In this document: piece after piece, positions 17,732-27,294 of the stretch | Position numbering within the stretch: position 1 is the first letter of the stretch | Layout of the letters: every line of letters starts with the position of its first letter | Assembly (NCBI RefSeq): GCF_001421745.1 | Contig: NZ_LMKW01000001.1 | Coordinates: forward strand, 446,459 to 510,458 | Length of the DNA: 64,000 nt | DNA from: Sphingomonas sp. Leaf230 | GTDB taxonomy: Bacteria > Pseudomonadota > Alphaproteobacteria > Sphingomonadales > Sphingomonadaceae | Direction: 5' to 3' | Made by a program: the position numbers and the translations under genes | The notes under the pieces: generated by a model | What the model saw: the letters and a program-made list of their open reading frames with translations, nothing else | Database searches by the model: none | Told to the model about the DNA's origin: nothing

Positions 17732-19780
17732 TCACTTCAGTCGACCACCCGAGACCGCGGCATCCTTCAGCGACTTCGCCACCGGGAACCCGTATTTCTC
17801 GAGCCCAGCCACGACCTTCGGCAACCCCTCGGACTGCGCCCAGAACATCGGGCCACCGCGGTACACGGGCCAGCCATAGCCGTAGATCCAGACCACATCG
17901 ACGTCCGACGCGCGCTGTGCCTTGCCCTCTTCGAGGATCAGCGCGCCTTCGTTGACCATCGTGTAGAGCGTCCGCACGACGATTTCCTCGTCGCTGATCT
18001 CGCGCGGCGTCACGCCCGACTTCTTGCGGAAGTCGTCGATGATCTCGGTCACCCGTGCCGAGTTCGACGGCGTCCGCTTCTCGTCGTAATCGTAGAAGCC
18101 CGCCTTGGTCTTCTGGCCCCAGCGGTTCTCCGCCGCGAGCGCATCGCGGATGTTCTCGATCCGGCTCGGATCGCGGTGCCAGCCGATGTCGACGCCCGCG
18201 AGATCGCTCATCTGGAACGGCCCCATCGGCATCCCGAACGCGACATGGACCTTGTCGATCTGCTCCGGGCTCGCGCCTTCGAGCAGCAGCTTGGTCGCCT
18301 CGACCTGCCGCGGCATCAGCATCCGGTTACCGATGAACCCGTAGGTGACGCCCGCCACCACGGCGACCTTCTTGATCTTCTTGGCGAGCGCCATGACGGT
18401 CGCCAGCACGTCGTCCGCGGTCTTGTCGCCGCGCACGACCTCCAGCAATTTCATCACGTTGGCGGGCGAGAAGAAGTGCATCCCGACCACGTCCTCGGGC
18501 CGCGTCGTGCACGCCGCGATCGCGTCGATGTCGAGATACGACGTGTTCGAGGCCAGGATCGCGCCCGGCTTGGCGATCGCGTCGAGCTTGGTGAAGATCT
18601 CCTTCTTCACCTCCATCGTCTCGTACACCGCCTCGATGATCAGGTCGCACTCGGCGAGATCGGCGAAGTCGAGCGTCGGCTTCAGCGCACCCATCGCCTG
18701 TTCGACCTGTTCGGGCTTCATCCGGCCCTTGGCGGCGGTCGCCTCGTAATTCTTGCGCACGACGCCGGTGCCGCGGTCGAGCGCGTCCTGCTGCATCTCG
18801 ACGATCGTCACGGGGATGCCCGCGGACAGGAAGTTCATCGAGATGCCGCCGCCCATCGTGCCCGCGCCGATCACGCCGACGCGCTTGATCTCGCGGAGCC
18901 TGGTGTCGGCGGGGACGTCGTCGATCTTGGCCGCCTGACGCTCGGCGAAGAAGATGTGGCGCTGTGCGGCCGACTGCATGCCCATTATGAGCTTCATGAA
19001 TTCCTGACGCTCGAACGCGATGCCCTCCTCGAAACTGGAGCCGTCCGCAGCCTTCTCGACGCAGGCGATGTTCGCGGCCGGCGCGTCGAAGTTGCGGAAA
19101 CGCCGGGCGTTTTCCTTCTTGAATGCGGCCACGGCATCCGGATCGGCCTGCGCGGTCTTCTCGGACGCACGGGGCAGGGGGCGCTTCGTCGCGATCTCTC
19201 GCGCGAAGGCGACGGCATCGGCCTCAAGGCTGTCTTCACCGACGATCTTGTCGATCAGCCCGGCATCGAGTGCCTTCTTCGCCGAGATCGGATCGCCCTT
19301 CGCGGTCATCTCCAGTGCGAGCTTCACGCCGGCGATCCGCGGAATACGCTGCGTGCCACCCGCGCCGGGGAGCAGGCCAAGCTTCACTTCGGGCGTGCCG
19401 ATCTTCGCCGAGGGAACGGCGACGCGGTAATGGCAGCCGAGCGTCACTTCGCAGCCGCCGCCGAGCGCGGTGCCGTGGATCGCCGCGACGACGGGCTTCG
19501 ACGACGCCTCGATCATGTCGACGACGGTCGGCAGGCCGGGCTCGACCATTTCCTTGCCGAACTCGGTGATGTCGGCGCCCGCAAAGAACGTGCGGCCATC
19601 ACAGCGGATCACCATCGCGGTGATGCTGTCGTCGTTCACGCCGTCCTTGATCGCCGCTTCGAGGCCCTGGCGGACCGCCGCGCCGAGTGCGTTGACGGGG
19701 GGATTGTTCGAGATGATGACGAGCACGTCGTCATGGCGTTCGGTGCGGATCGGGCCAGTATTCGTCGACGGGGTCATCAT
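17732..19780 (-). CDS. Enoyl-CoA hydratase/3-hydroxyacyl-CoA dehydrogenase fusion
   Basis: A 682-residue two-function beta-oxidation enzyme. Residues 1 to about 200 form a crotonase domain with the oxyanion-hole segment [11 protein letters not shown] and the catalytic segment [18 protein letters not shown]. From about residue 295 the NAD-binding domain begins ([14 protein letters not shown]), followed by [27 protein letters not shown] and the C-terminal dehydrogenase helices. It hydrates trans-2-enoyl-CoA and oxidises the product. With 682 residues it matches the short monofunctional-chain form (similar to peroxisomal bifunctional enzyme or FadJ) rather than full FadB. AAGGAG precedes tandem ATGs at 19775-19780. 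It is probably the first gene of a minus-strand operon with amidase, two acyl-CoA dehydrogenases and a thioesterase. Confidence 0.9.
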   Translation of the reverse strand: MMTPSTNTGPIRTERHDDVLVIISNNPPVNALGAAVRQGLEAAIKDGVNDDSITAMVIRCDGRTFFAGADITEFGKEMVEPGLPTVVDMIEASSKPVVAAIHGTALGGGCEVTLGCHYRVAVPSAKIGTPEVKLGLLPGAGGTQRIPRIAGVKLALEMTAKGDPISAKKALDAGLIDKIVGEDSLEADAVAFAREIATKRPLPRASEKTAQADPDAVAAFKKENARRFRNFDAPAANIACVEKAADGSSFEEGIAFERQEFMKLIMGMQSAAQRHIFFAERQAAKIDDVPADTRLREIKRVGVIGAGTMGGGISMNFLSAGIPVTIVEMQQDALDRGTGVVRKNYEATAAKGRMKPEQVEQAMGALKPTLDFADLAECDLIIEAVYETMEVKKEIFTKLDAIAKPGAILASNTSYLDIDAIAACTTRPEDVVGMHFFSPANVMKLLEVVRGDKTADDVLATVMALAKKIKKVAVVAGVTYGFIGNRMLMPRQVEATKLLLEGASPEQIDKVHVAFGMPMGPFQMSDLAGVDIGWHRDPSRIENIRDALAAENRWGQKTKAGFYDYDEKRTPSNSARVTEIIDDFRKKSGVTPREISDEEIVVRTLYTMVNEGALILEEGKAQRASDVDVVWIYGYGWPVYRGGPMFWAQSEGLPKVVAGLEKYGFPVAKSLKDAAVSGGRLK

Positions 19781-19787
19781 ACTCTCC

Positions 19788-19869
19788 TTGTTCTCCTGCG
19801 AAAGCAGGAGCCCAGGGCCACATCGGCAGCCCTGTGTGATACTGGACTCCTGCGTGCGCAGGAGAACGA
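19788..19869. repeat. Family A palindromic repeat, diverged
   Basis: Outer arms TTGTTCTCCTGCG and TGCGCAGGAGAACGA with inner inverted segments around CAGGAGCCCAGGGC. Family A in layout but with many changes, so probably an old copy. Lies between two minus-strand genes. Confidence 0.65.
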
Positions 19870-19873
19870 AAAC

Positions 19874-21094
19874 TCAGGTCATCGCCGCGTAGATCATCGT
19901 CTTCAGTTCGCGGCGGATGGGATAGAAACTGCTCGGCGAAAGCTGTGTCATGAACACCATCGACAGGCGTTCGACGGGATCGACGAAGAACGCGGTCGAG
20001 AACATCCCGCCCCAGTAGAATTCGCCCTTCGACCCCGGCACCATCGTCTTCGCGACGTCGTCGGTGATCGCGAACCCGAGCCCGAAGCCGGTGCCCGCGT
20101 TCGACGCCTCGCTGAACAGCGACTTCGACATCGCCGCGAGATCGGATTTTCCGGGCAGGTGGTTCTGCGTCATCAGGTCCAGCGTCTTGCGCCCGAGAAT
20201 GCGCGCGCCGTCGAGTTCGCCCCCGTTCAGCAGCATCGTATTGAACCGGTGATAATCGAGCGCGGTCGAGATGAGCCCGCCGCCGCCGGAAACGAGCTTC
20301 GGCTGCCGGCTCCACGCACTCTCAGTCCCGCGATCGTACATCACGCGGCCCTTGCCCGGCGCGAGCGTGTAGCAATCGGTCAACCGGTCGAGCTTGTCGG
20401 CAGGAACCTGGAAGAAGGTGTCGTCCATCTTCAGCGGCGCGAAGATGCGCTCTTTGAAGAACTGGTCGAGCGGCAGGCCCGACACGCGCTGCACGACCGC
20501 GCCCAGGACGTCGGTCGCAACCGAATAATTCCATGCGGTGCCGGGCGAGAATTCGAGCGGGATCTTCGCCAGCGCGCCGATGAAGCCGTCGAGGTCATAC
20601 CCGCCATGCCAACCCTCGATCTTGCCCTCGCGGTACGCGGCATCGACATTCGACCGGTTCTGGAAACTATACGTTAGCCCCGAGGTGTGGCGGAGAAGAT
20701 CGACCATCCGCATCGGCTCGGCAGTTGGCTTGGTCACGAACGGAACGCCGCCGCCACCCCCATCATAGACGCCGATGTCCTTGAACTCGGGCAGCACATG
20801 GTGGACCGGCGTATCGACCGCAACGAGGCCCTGCTCGACCAGCATCATGAACGCGACCGACGTGATCGGCTTGGTCATCGACGCGATCCGGAACAGCGAT
20901 CCTTCGTCGACGCTCTTGCCGCCCTCACGCGCCGTGCCCGCGTTCGAGAAATGGACGATCTCGCCGTCGCGCGCGATCAGCAATTGCGCGTTCGGCAGCT
21001 TGCCCGAATCGACGTAGCGCGTCTGGAGCAGCGTATCGATCGCCGCCAATCGGCTCGCATCGAAGCCGTGCGCGGCAGGTTCAGCGATTTTCAC
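19874..21094 (-). CDS. Serine hydrolase, class C beta-lactamase family
   Basis: A 406-residue protein of the beta-lactamase/transpeptidase-like family. Ser72 and Lys75 form the SxxK motif (FRIASMTKPITS), and the second motif Tyr is in WNYSVATDVLG near residue 190. No signal peptide is seen, so a cytosolic esterase (EstB/LovD-like) is more likely than a beta-lactamase. GTG (21092-21094) is the start. It is upstream of the beta-oxidation operon on the same strand with a 93-bp gap, and divergent from the acyl-CoA synthetase. An ester- or amide-cleaving step that feeds the acyl-CoA pathway is possible but not shown by sequence. Confidence 0.85.
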   Translation of the reverse strand: MKIAEPAAHGFDASRLAAIDTLLQTRYVDSGKLPNAQLLIARDGEIVHFSNAGTAREGGKSVDEGSLFRIASMTKPITSVAFMMLVEQGLVAVDTPVHHVLPEFKDIGVYDGGGGGVPFVTKPTAEPMRMVDLLRHTSGLTYSFQNRSNVDAAYREGKIEGWHGGYDLDGFIGALAKIPLEFSPGTAWNYSVATDVLGAVVQRVSGLPLDQFFKERIFAPLKMDDTFFQVPADKLDRLTDCYTLAPGKGRVMYDRGTESAWSRQPKLVSGGGGLISTALDYHRFNTMLLNGGELDGARILGRKTLDLMTQNHLPGKSDLAAMSKSLFSEASNAGTGFGLGFAITDDVAKTMVPGSKGEFYWGGMFSTAFFVDPVERLSMVFMTQLSPSSFYPIRRELKTMIYAAMT

Positions 21095-21242
21095 GATTCG
21101 ACCGTCCGTGTCATGACCCGCTCCATACCCCTAGTTCGAACTTGGCGCCTCTATTGCCTTGAGTGCGGCAGGAATCAACTATAACCTGTCTTCGAACAGG
21201 CGATAAGCCAAACCCGAAATTCAACTCTGGAGTCAACCGGTC
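21095..21242. other. Divergent promoter region for serine hydrolase and acyl-CoA synthetase
   Basis: This 148-bp gap separates two divergent starts, so it must hold both promoters. A short inverted repeat CCTGTCTTCGAACAGG (21185-21200; 5-bp arms) and an 8-bp palindrome GTTCGAAC are present and could be regulator sites, but neither matches an operator I recognise. Confidence 0.35.
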
Positions 21243-22994
21243 TTGGCAAGCGAACCGATCATCGCACTCGATCCCTCCTGGCCGGCGATGTCGCTCGCCG
21301 ATGCCGAGCGAATGCTGACCGCGCCCGGCGCGAAGTTCGAGATGGAGATGCTGACGATCGACGGCGTCAAGACGCGCATCTGGAAGAATGCACCACCCTC
21401 GTTGCGCTGGCTGGCTGAGGCGGCGCGCGCGCATGGCGAACGGGTCTTCACGGCGTATGAGGACGAGCGCGTCACCTACGAGGCGAACTTTCGCGCGATC
21501 GCGGTACTGGCGCACCGGTTGCGCGAGATGGGGATCGGCCCCGGTGACCGCGTCGCGCTAGCGATGCGCAACCTGCCCGAATGGCCGGTCGCGTTCTTTG
21601 CAGGCGCCAGCATCGGCGCGATCATGGTGCCGCTCAACGCGTGGTGGACCGGCGCGGAGATGGAATACGGCCTCGCCGATTCGGGCGCGCGCGTGCTGAT
21701 CACCGATGACGAGCGGCATCACCGGCTGGAGGCGGCCTATGCGACGCTGCCGGCGCTGGAGCACGTGTTCGTCGCGCGCGCCGCCGAACCGCTGACGGGG
21801 ATCGTGACGCGGCTGGAGGACGTGATCGGCACCCCGCACGACTGGGCTGCGCTGCCCGATGTAGGCCTCCCAGAAGCGACGATCGCGCCCGACGACGACG
21901 CGACGATCTTCTACACCAGCGGGACCACCGGCGCGCCCAAGGGGGCGCTCGGCACGCACCGCAACATGATGTCGAACATCATGTCCGGCGGCTATTCCTC
22001 CGCCCGCTCGTTTTTGCGGCGCGGTGAGGCTCCGCCCGAACCGACGCCGCGCGTGACGCTGACCGTGATCCCGCTGTTCCACGTTACCGCCTGCTCGGCG
22101 GGGATGATGGGGGTGATCGCGACCGGCAGCACGATGATCTTCATGCGGAAATGGGACACCATTCGCGCGATGGAGATCATCGAGCGCGAGAGGGTCAACA
22201 TCACCGGTGGCGTGCCGACCATTGCCTGGCAGTTGCTCGAACACCCCGACCGCGGCCGTTACGACCTCTCGTCGCTCGAATCGATCGCCTATGGCGGCGC
22301 GCCGGCGGCACCCGAACTGGTGAAGCGCATTTACGCCGAATTCGGCGCGATGCCCGGCAATGGCTGGGGCATGACCGAGACGATGGCGACGGTCACGCAT
22401 CATGGCGGGGAGGACTATCTCAACCGCCCGACCAGCGCTGGGCCTCCGGTCGCTGCTGCCGACCTGAAGATCGTTGCGGACGACGCCGTGACGGAGATGT
22501 CTCTGGGCGAGGTCGGCGAACTCTGGGCACGCGGCCCGATGATCGTGAAGGGATACTGGAACAAGCCCGACGCGACCGCCTCGACGTTCGTTGACGGCTG
22601 GGTCCGAACCGGCGACCTGGCTCGCCTCGACGACGAAGGATTCTGCTACATCGTCGACCGCGCCAAGGACATGATCATCCGCGGCGGCGAGAACATCTAT
22701 TCGAGCGAGGTCGAGAACGTCCTCTACGCGCACCCTGCGGTGACCGACGCGGCGCTGATCGGTATCCCGCATCGGATCCTCGGCGAGGAGCCGGCGGCGG
22801 TGGTGCATCTCGCACCGGGTGCGGTGACGACCGAAGCTGAGTTGCAAGGCTGGGTGCGGCAGCATCTGGCGGCGTTCAAGACGCCGGTGGCGGTCCGGTT
22901 CGTGCACGAGACTCTGCCGCGCAATGCCAATGGGAAAATCTTGAAAAAGGACCTGCAGGTGTTGTTTGCGGATCGGGTGGGGGTGGTGGCTTAG
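21243..22994 (+). CDS. Acyl-CoA synthetase (class I adenylate-forming)
   Basis: A 583-residue AMP-binding enzyme. The P-loop-like motif IFYTSGTTGAPKGALGTH lies at about 222-239, followed by GNGWGMTETMA, the ATP ribose contact GWVRTGDLARLDDEG, DRAKDMIIRGGENIYSSEVE and the C-terminal catalytic Lys in NANGKILKKDL (near 562). It activates a carboxylic acid with ATP and CoA. The start used is TTG 21243; ATG 21288 (MSLADAERM) is an alternative but would remove residues in good codon context. Divergent from, and probably functionally linked to, the beta-oxidation genes. The chain length or ring type of the acid cannot be read from sequence. Confidence 0.87.
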   Translation: MASEPIIALDPSWPAMSLADAERMLTAPGAKFEMEMLTIDGVKTRIWKNAPPSLRWLAEAARAHGERVFTAYEDERVTYEANFRAIAVLAHRLREMGIGPGDRVALAMRNLPEWPVAFFAGASIGAIMVPLNAWWTGAEMEYGLADSGARVLITDDERHHRLEAAYATLPALEHVFVARAAEPLTGIVTRLEDVIGTPHDWAALPDVGLPEATIAPDDDATIFYTSGTTGAPKGALGTHRNMMSNIMSGGYSSARSFLRRGEAPPEPTPRVTLTVIPLFHVTACSAGMMGVIATGSTMIFMRKWDTIRAMEIIERERVNITGGVPTIAWQLLEHPDRGRYDLSSLESIAYGGAPAAPELVKRIYAEFGAMPGNGWGMTETMATVTHHGGEDYLNRPTSAGPPVAAADLKIVADDAVTEMSLGEVGELWARGPMIVKGYWNKPDATASTFVDGWVRTGDLARLDDEGFCYIVDRAKDMIIRGGENIYSSEVENVLYAHPAVTDAALIGIPHRILGEEPAAVVHLAPGAVTTEAELQGWVRQHLAAFKTPVAVRFVHETLPRNANGKILKKDLQVLFADRVGVVA

Positions 22995-23018
22995 CCGCAG
23001 CATGCCTGCTTAGGTGCG

Positions 23019-23125
23019 CCTCCCCGGCGGAGGCCGGGGTCCAGTTGGGAAGGTCGTGGTAACGACGCGTTGCCCTACGTTAGCGATATTCCCCAACTGG
23101 GCCCCGGCCTTTGCTGGGGTGGTGG
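23019..23125. repeat. Family B palindromic repeat
   Basis: Arms CCTCCCCGGCGGAGGCCGGG and its near-mirror ending CTTTGCTGGGGTGGTGG, each finishing in CCAGTTGGG/CCCAACTGG, flank about 45 bp. Lies between the convergent acyl-CoA synthetase and glycerol kinase genes, where it may end transcription from both sides. Confidence 0.8.
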
Positions 23126-23150
23126 TTGGGGTTGCGGCGCGCGATCGGTT

Positions 23151-24635
23151 CTAGCGCTTCGACTCTGCGACGACCGCATCGACCGCAGCCTTCCATCCCG
23201 CCAGTCGCGTCTGCCGCTCGTCCTCTCCCTGCGATGGCGTGAACGTCTCGACCTCGCCGAGCATCGTCGTCGCGTCCTCCAACCCCGCGAACAGCCCCGC
23301 GCCGACACCAGCCAACATCGCTGCGCCCAACGCGGTCGTCTCCGCGAATCTCGGCCGTTCGACTGCGATCCCCAGCAAATCTGCCATGTCCTGCGCCATC
23401 CAGTCGTTGGCGACCATGCCGCCGTCGATCCGCAGGCTGTGCCAGTCGATGCCGTCGGCCGCGAACGCGGTCTTCAGGTCGTGGGCTTGGTACGCCATCG
23501 CCTCCAGAGCCGCGCGAGCCACGTGCGCCTTGCCGGTGGCGAAGCTCAGTCCCGAGATGCTCGCGCGGGCATTCGGTTCCCACCACGGCGCGCCGAGGCC
23601 GCTGAGCGCTGGCACTAGGTACACGCCGCCGCTGTCGGGCACGCTGCGGGCCAGTGCTTCGGTTTCGGCGGCCGTGCCGATCAGCCCGAGCGTGTCGCGG
23701 AGCCACTGGACGAGGCTGCCGGCGACGAACACCGACCCTTCCAGCGCATAAGTGCGCTCGCCGCCGAGCTGCCACGCGACCGTCGAAAGCATCCGGTGGC
23801 CCGAAGTCGGCGGTGTCGCGCCGGCGTGGGTGAGGATGAACGCCCCTGTTCCGAACGTGGCCTTGGTCTGGCCGGGTGAAAGGCAAGCTTGGCCAATCGC
23901 GGCTGCCTGCTGGTCGCCTGCGATGCCGCAGATCGAAATCGCCGCGCCGAACGCTGTCGTTTCGCCGAATCGTCCGGCGCAATCGACGATCTCCGGCAAC
24001 GCAGCGCGGGGCACGCCGAACAGCGCGCAGAGCCCGTCGTCCCAGCTGCCGGTGTGCACGTCCATCAAGGCGGTGCGCGAGGCGTTGGTGGCGTCCGTCA
24101 CGTGCAACCCGCCGGTCAGTTTCCAGATCAGCCAGCTGTCGACCGTGCCGATCGCGAGGCGCGCGCCGGCGTCCGCGAGCTGCGGCCATTCGCGCATCGC
24201 CCAGCCGATCTTCGAGGCGGAGAAATACGGGTCGAGCAACAGGCCGGTCTTGGCCTGAACCTCAGCTTCGTGGCCCCGTTCGCGCAGGTCCCGGCAGGTC
24301 GCGGCGGTACGCCGGTCCTGCCAGACGATCGCGGGCGCGAGCGGTTCGCCGGTCTCGCGGTCCCAGAAGACGATCGTCTCGCGCTGGTTGGTGATGCCGA
24401 TCCCGGCAATCCGGTGCGCGCCGCCTGCCTGGGCGACCATCGCCGCGGTCACCCGCAGCGTCTTGCGCCAGATCTCGGCGGCATCATGCTCTACCCATCC
24501 GGCGCGTGGGTATGTCTGGTCGAGCGCGCGGGCTTCGCTGGCGATGCAGCGGCCGTCGGTCGCAAACAGCATGGCGCGGGTGGACGTGGTGCCCTCGTCG
24601 ATAACGAGAATTAGATCATTGGCGTCGTTCGGCAT
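23151..24635 (-). CDS. glpK: Glycerol kinase
   Basis: A 494-residue FGGY-family sugar kinase, close to the ~500 residues of GlpK. Landmarks are LVIDEGTTSTRAMLF (phosphate 1, about 9-23), GITNQRETIVFWDRETGEPL, IVWQDRRTA, DPYFSASKIGWAM (substrate region), GIAGDQQAA and ALEAMAYQAHD. It converts glycerol to glycerol 3-phosphate in the cytosol. No glpF or glpD lies nearby, so the gene stands alone, between an acyl-CoA synthetase and a transporter. ATG 24635 is 49 bp from the divergent transporter start. A related FGGY substrate is unlikely given the GlpK-specific motifs. Confidence 0.93.
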   Translation of the reverse strand: MPNDANDLILVIDEGTTSTRAMLFATDGRCIASEARALDQTYPRAGWVEHDAAEIWRKTLRVTAAMVAQAGGAHRIAGIGITNQRETIVFWDRETGEPLAPAIVWQDRRTAATCRDLRERGHEAEVQAKTGLLLDPYFSASKIGWAMREWPQLADAGARLAIGTVDSWLIWKLTGGLHVTDATNASRTALMDVHTGSWDDGLCALFGVPRAALPEIVDCAGRFGETTAFGAAISICGIAGDQQAAAIGQACLSPGQTKATFGTGAFILTHAGATPPTSGHRMLSTVAWQLGGERTYALEGSVFVAGSLVQWLRDTLGLIGTAAETEALARSVPDSGGVYLVPALSGLGAPWWEPNARASISGLSFATGKAHVARAALEAMAYQAHDLKTAFAADGIDWHSLRIDGGMVANDWMAQDMADLLGIAVERPRFAETTALGAAMLAGVGAGLFAGLEDATTMLGEVETFTPSQGEDERQTRLAGWKAAVDAVVAESKR

Positions 24636-24684
24636 GCTTGAATGCTAGCCACGATTACGGGATGGGGAAACAAAGGAAAATGCC

Positions 24685-25956
24685 ATGACGGACGAGGGCC
24701 TTCGCCACGAAAAGAACCAGCCGCAAGGCGGGGACAGCGCCGTTACCGAAGGTCCGCCGGCCGAGAGTGCGTTCGGGCTGCCGATCGCGGTCGGGGTCGA
24801 GGATGCGATGCGAATCGCGCAGCGTCGCGATCGGTTGCTGGCGGCGCTGACGCTGACCGCGGGTGTCGGACTCATACTCGCGACGCCGTTCGCGTTGAAA
24901 TCCGGAGCGGAGTTCTTCCTTCCGCTGACGATCGCGCTGGTGATTTCAGTGGCCTTGGTGCCGGTGCTGGAATGGCTCGAGCGGCGGCATGTTCCTTCGC
25001 CGCTTGCCGCGATCCTGTGCATTCTCGTGTTCCTGATCGCCGCGAACATCGCGATTGCCGCGATCCTCGTACCGGCGACCGATTTCTTCAGGTTGCTGCC
25101 GACGCGGTTGGACCGAATTCAGAACAATCTCGCGCCGCTGCTTGATCTTTATTCGAGCCTCGAGAAATATGTGAACAAGACGCTGCGACAGGTCGCGTCG
25201 ACGCCGATCAAGCAGCCTGCGACCGCGGGCGTTGCTGCGCCGGGGTCGATTCTCGAACTTGCCGCGACGTCGGCGCCTGCCGTGATCGTCCAGTTCCTGT
25301 TCGGAATTCTGATCGTGTTCTTCTTCCTGTCGGGCTGGACGCGGATGCGGCGGCAGACGATCACGGGGCGGACCAGCTTCGACGGGGCGATGGCGACCGC
25401 TCGCGTGATCCAGGATATCGTCGACGACGTGTCCGCGTATCTTGGCACGATTACCCTCATTAACATCGTGCTGGGGATAATCACTGGCGTAGCGCTGTGG
25501 TTCATCGGCATGCCGTATCCGGCGATGTGGGGAGGGATCGTCGCGCTGCTCAATTACATCCCGTATTTCGGGCCCGTGATCGGTGCGTTTCTGCTCGCGC
25601 TGGGCGGGCTGATGACGTTCTCGGATATCTGGATGGCGATGCTGCCGCCGGCGCTGATGTACGGGCTGCACCTGGTCGAGGCGAACGCGATCACGCCGTT
25701 CGTGGTCGGGCACCGGCTGACGATCAGCCCGTTGCTGATCCTGATCTCGCTGAGCTTCTGGGGATGGGTGTGGGGCACGTCGGGCGCGTTGCTCGCGGTT
25801 CCGCTGCTGATCATCATCCAGACCATCGTGAAGGCCGCTGGCAAGCCCGATATCGCCGGGTTCCTGTTCGAGCACGGGACGCTGGTGCAGCCCAAGACCG
25901 GGCGAAATCGTCGTCGTGGCGACCCGCCCGAGACACAACGTGAAACTGGCGGATAA
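24685..25956 (+). CDS. AI-2E family transporter
   Basis: A 423-residue polytopic membrane protein of the AI-2 exporter/PerM family. After a soluble N-terminal tail of about 50 residues come pairs of membrane helices (about 52-100 and 108-130), a cytosolic or periplasmic linker (about 135-195) and five or six further helices (about 200-395). The signature segments GIPMP-like GMPYPAMWGGIVALLNYIPYFGPVIGA and AVPLL are present. Family members have been linked to export of signals or to Na+/H+ exchange, but the substrate is unknown here. AAGGA precedes ATG 24685. It ends 54 bp before the first tRNA-Asp gene. Confidence 0.85.
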   Translation: MTDEGLRHEKNQPQGGDSAVTEGPPAESAFGLPIAVGVEDAMRIAQRRDRLLAALTLTAGVGLILATPFALKSGAEFFLPLTIALVISVALVPVLEWLERRHVPSPLAAILCILVFLIAANIAIAAILVPATDFFRLLPTRLDRIQNNLAPLLDLYSSLEKYVNKTLRQVASTPIKQPATAGVAAPGSILELAATSAPAVIVQFLFGILIVFFFLSGWTRMRRQTITGRTSFDGAMATARVIQDIVDDVSAYLGTITLINIVLGIITGVALWFIGMPYPAMWGGIVALLNYIPYFGPVIGAFLLALGGLMTFSDIWMAMLPPALMYGLHLVEANAITPFVVGHRLTISPLLILISLSFWGWVWGTSGALLAVPLLIIIQTIVKAAGKPDIAGFLFEHGTLVQPKTGRNRRRGDPPETQRETGG

Positions 25957-26010
25957 TTTGGGTTGACGGTATCCGAACCCTCGCCTAGTTGCCGCCTCCA
26001 CGCTGTTTCA

Positions 26011-26087
<77 letters not shown>

Positions 26088-26185
26088 TCGTTTACCCTGA
26101 CCGGGTAGATGGTTCGAGATTGTGTTGAGGTTTTGACGAGCCTTCCCGCGTGGCCCTAGGGTCGCTAAGGTTCGTCATTGGGAAT

Positions 26186-26262
<77 letters not shown>

Positions 26263-26529
26263 TCCCAAAGGGGTGGCTGAGACCCTTTTAGATTTTGGGT
26301 GCTGCGAGCATCCCGTCCAGCCTCCAAGGTCTGGATCATGCCCATTCCGTTCATGCCGAGTAGAGACCGAGTAGCTTCGAAGAAGCGTATCGAGGGCTCG
26401 TATCGAAGCATGGGTTCCCCGCGCCAACCTGTCCTTCGATACGCCGCTGCGCGGCTACTCAGGACGAACGGTAGGGGCCGGGGGGGCAGCGGAGCGCAAC
26501 GGCTCTGGGAGGCGGCAGGCAGGGCTGCG
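26263..26529. other. Gene-free stretch after the tRNA pair
   Basis: No convincing reading frame on either strand. It contains an inverted-repeat element at 26347-26471 and a G-rich run near 26475-26490 (GGCCGGGGGGGC). The start, AAAGGGGTGGCTGAGACCCTTTT, can form a short hairpin that may end the tRNA transcript. Confidence 0.5.
26347..26471. repeat. MITE-like inverted repeat, about 125 bp
   Basis: Outer arms CCGTTCATGCCGAGTAG and CTACTCAGGACGAACGG and inner arms GCGTATCGAGGG and CCTTCGATACGC are inverted copies with few mismatches. The outer ends share CCGTTC/GAACGG with the element at 29163-29236. Confidence 0.65.
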
Positions 26530-26730
26530 TTACCGCCCGAGCTCCATCCACCGCAGCACCGGCTTCAACGGTGCGATCCAGATCAGGCCGGTGAACAGGT
26601 AGAACACCAGTTGCCCCAGCCAGTGCCAGCTGCCGACGATGTTCGACAAACTCACGACGGCCACGCACCACACTAAGATTAGTAGCAGGATGCCGAGCAT
26701 GCCGACGGGTTTGCGCCAGGTTGGCGTCAT
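26530..26730 (-). CDS. DUF2842 small membrane protein
   Basis: A 66-residue protein with two hydrophobic helices (about 10-28 and 36-54) and the ending TGLIWIAPLKPVLRWMELGR, a hallmark of DUF2842 proteins, which are found mostly in alphaproteobacteria. Function is unknown; it is an inner-membrane protein by sequence. Its ATG overlaps the TGA of the cyclo-ligase gene (ATGA, 26727-26730), so the two are translated together. Confidence 0.85.
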   Translation of the reverse strand: MTPTWRKPVGMLGILLLILVWCVAVVSLSNIVGSWHWLGQLVFYLFTGLIWIAPLKPVLRWMELGR

Positions 26731-27260
26731 GGCGTGATCCAGTCTGATTCGGTGGCGATGGCGTGGAGCGGGACGTCCCATGGGTCTGGGGTCAGCGTGT
26801 CGACTTCCTGCACCGACAACGCAACCCCGACGCGCCACGCGTTCGGGTGGGCAAGGAAGGCGCGGTCGTAATAGCCGGCGCCCTGGCCGATCCGGTTGCC
26901 GCTGCGATCGAAGCCGACGAGCGGGGTCAGGATGATGTCGGGTTCGAGTTCGGCCGCGTCTTCGGCGGGCTGGTGCAGCCCGAACGGTCCGGCGATCAGC
27001 GCCGCTTCGGTCGCCCAGGACAGGAAGCGCATCGGCAGCGAGCGGCGGACGATATGAGGCAGGGCGATGACGCACCCGGCATCGACCGCAGCGCGCGCGA
27101 AGGGCGAGGGATCCGCTTCGCCGCCGAACGGGACATAGGAGGCGACCGTCAGTCCGGGTTTCAGCCGTGCCAGAAACGCCGACGGCACAGAAAGCTCGAC
27201 CGGCGGGCGCGCTTCTCGCGCGGCGCGGAGCGAGGCTCTCAGCGCGCTCTTGTCGGTCAT
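26727..27260 (-). CDS. 5-formyltetrahydrofolate cyclo-ligase
   Basis: A 177-residue protein of the 5-FCL family. Landmarks are ALRASLRAAREAR at the N terminus, ASYVPFGGEADP, DIILTPLVGFDRSGNRIGQG and GQGAGYYDRAF (ATP/folate site). It converts 5-formyl-THF to 5,10-methenyl-THF with ATP in the cytosol. In many proteobacteria this gene (fau/ygfA) follows zapA and the 6S RNA gene in one transcript, and the same order is seen here. The downstream DUF2842 gene overlaps its stop by four bases. Confidence 0.92.
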   Translation of the reverse strand: MTDKSALRASLRAAREARPPVELSVPSAFLARLKPGLTVASYVPFGGEADPSPFARAAVDAGCVIALPHIVRRSLPMRFLSWATEAALIAGPFGLHQPAEDAAELEPDIILTPLVGFDRSGNRIGQGAGYYDRAFLAHPNAWRVGVALSVQEVDTLTPDPWDVPLHAIATESDWITP

Positions 27261-27294
27261 GCGCCTGCGACCCTGAGATAAAGGGAAGATGGTG

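Noticed and set aside
21185..21200. Inverted repeat CCTGTCTTCGAACAGG as a TetR-type operator
   Set aside because: Arms of only 5 bp, no TetR gene in the window; kept only as a note in the intergenic entry.
26263..26529. Integrase or prophage remnant after the tandem tRNA-Asp genes
   Set aside because: No integrase-like reading frame and no duplicated tRNA 3' end beyond the second full tRNA gene.
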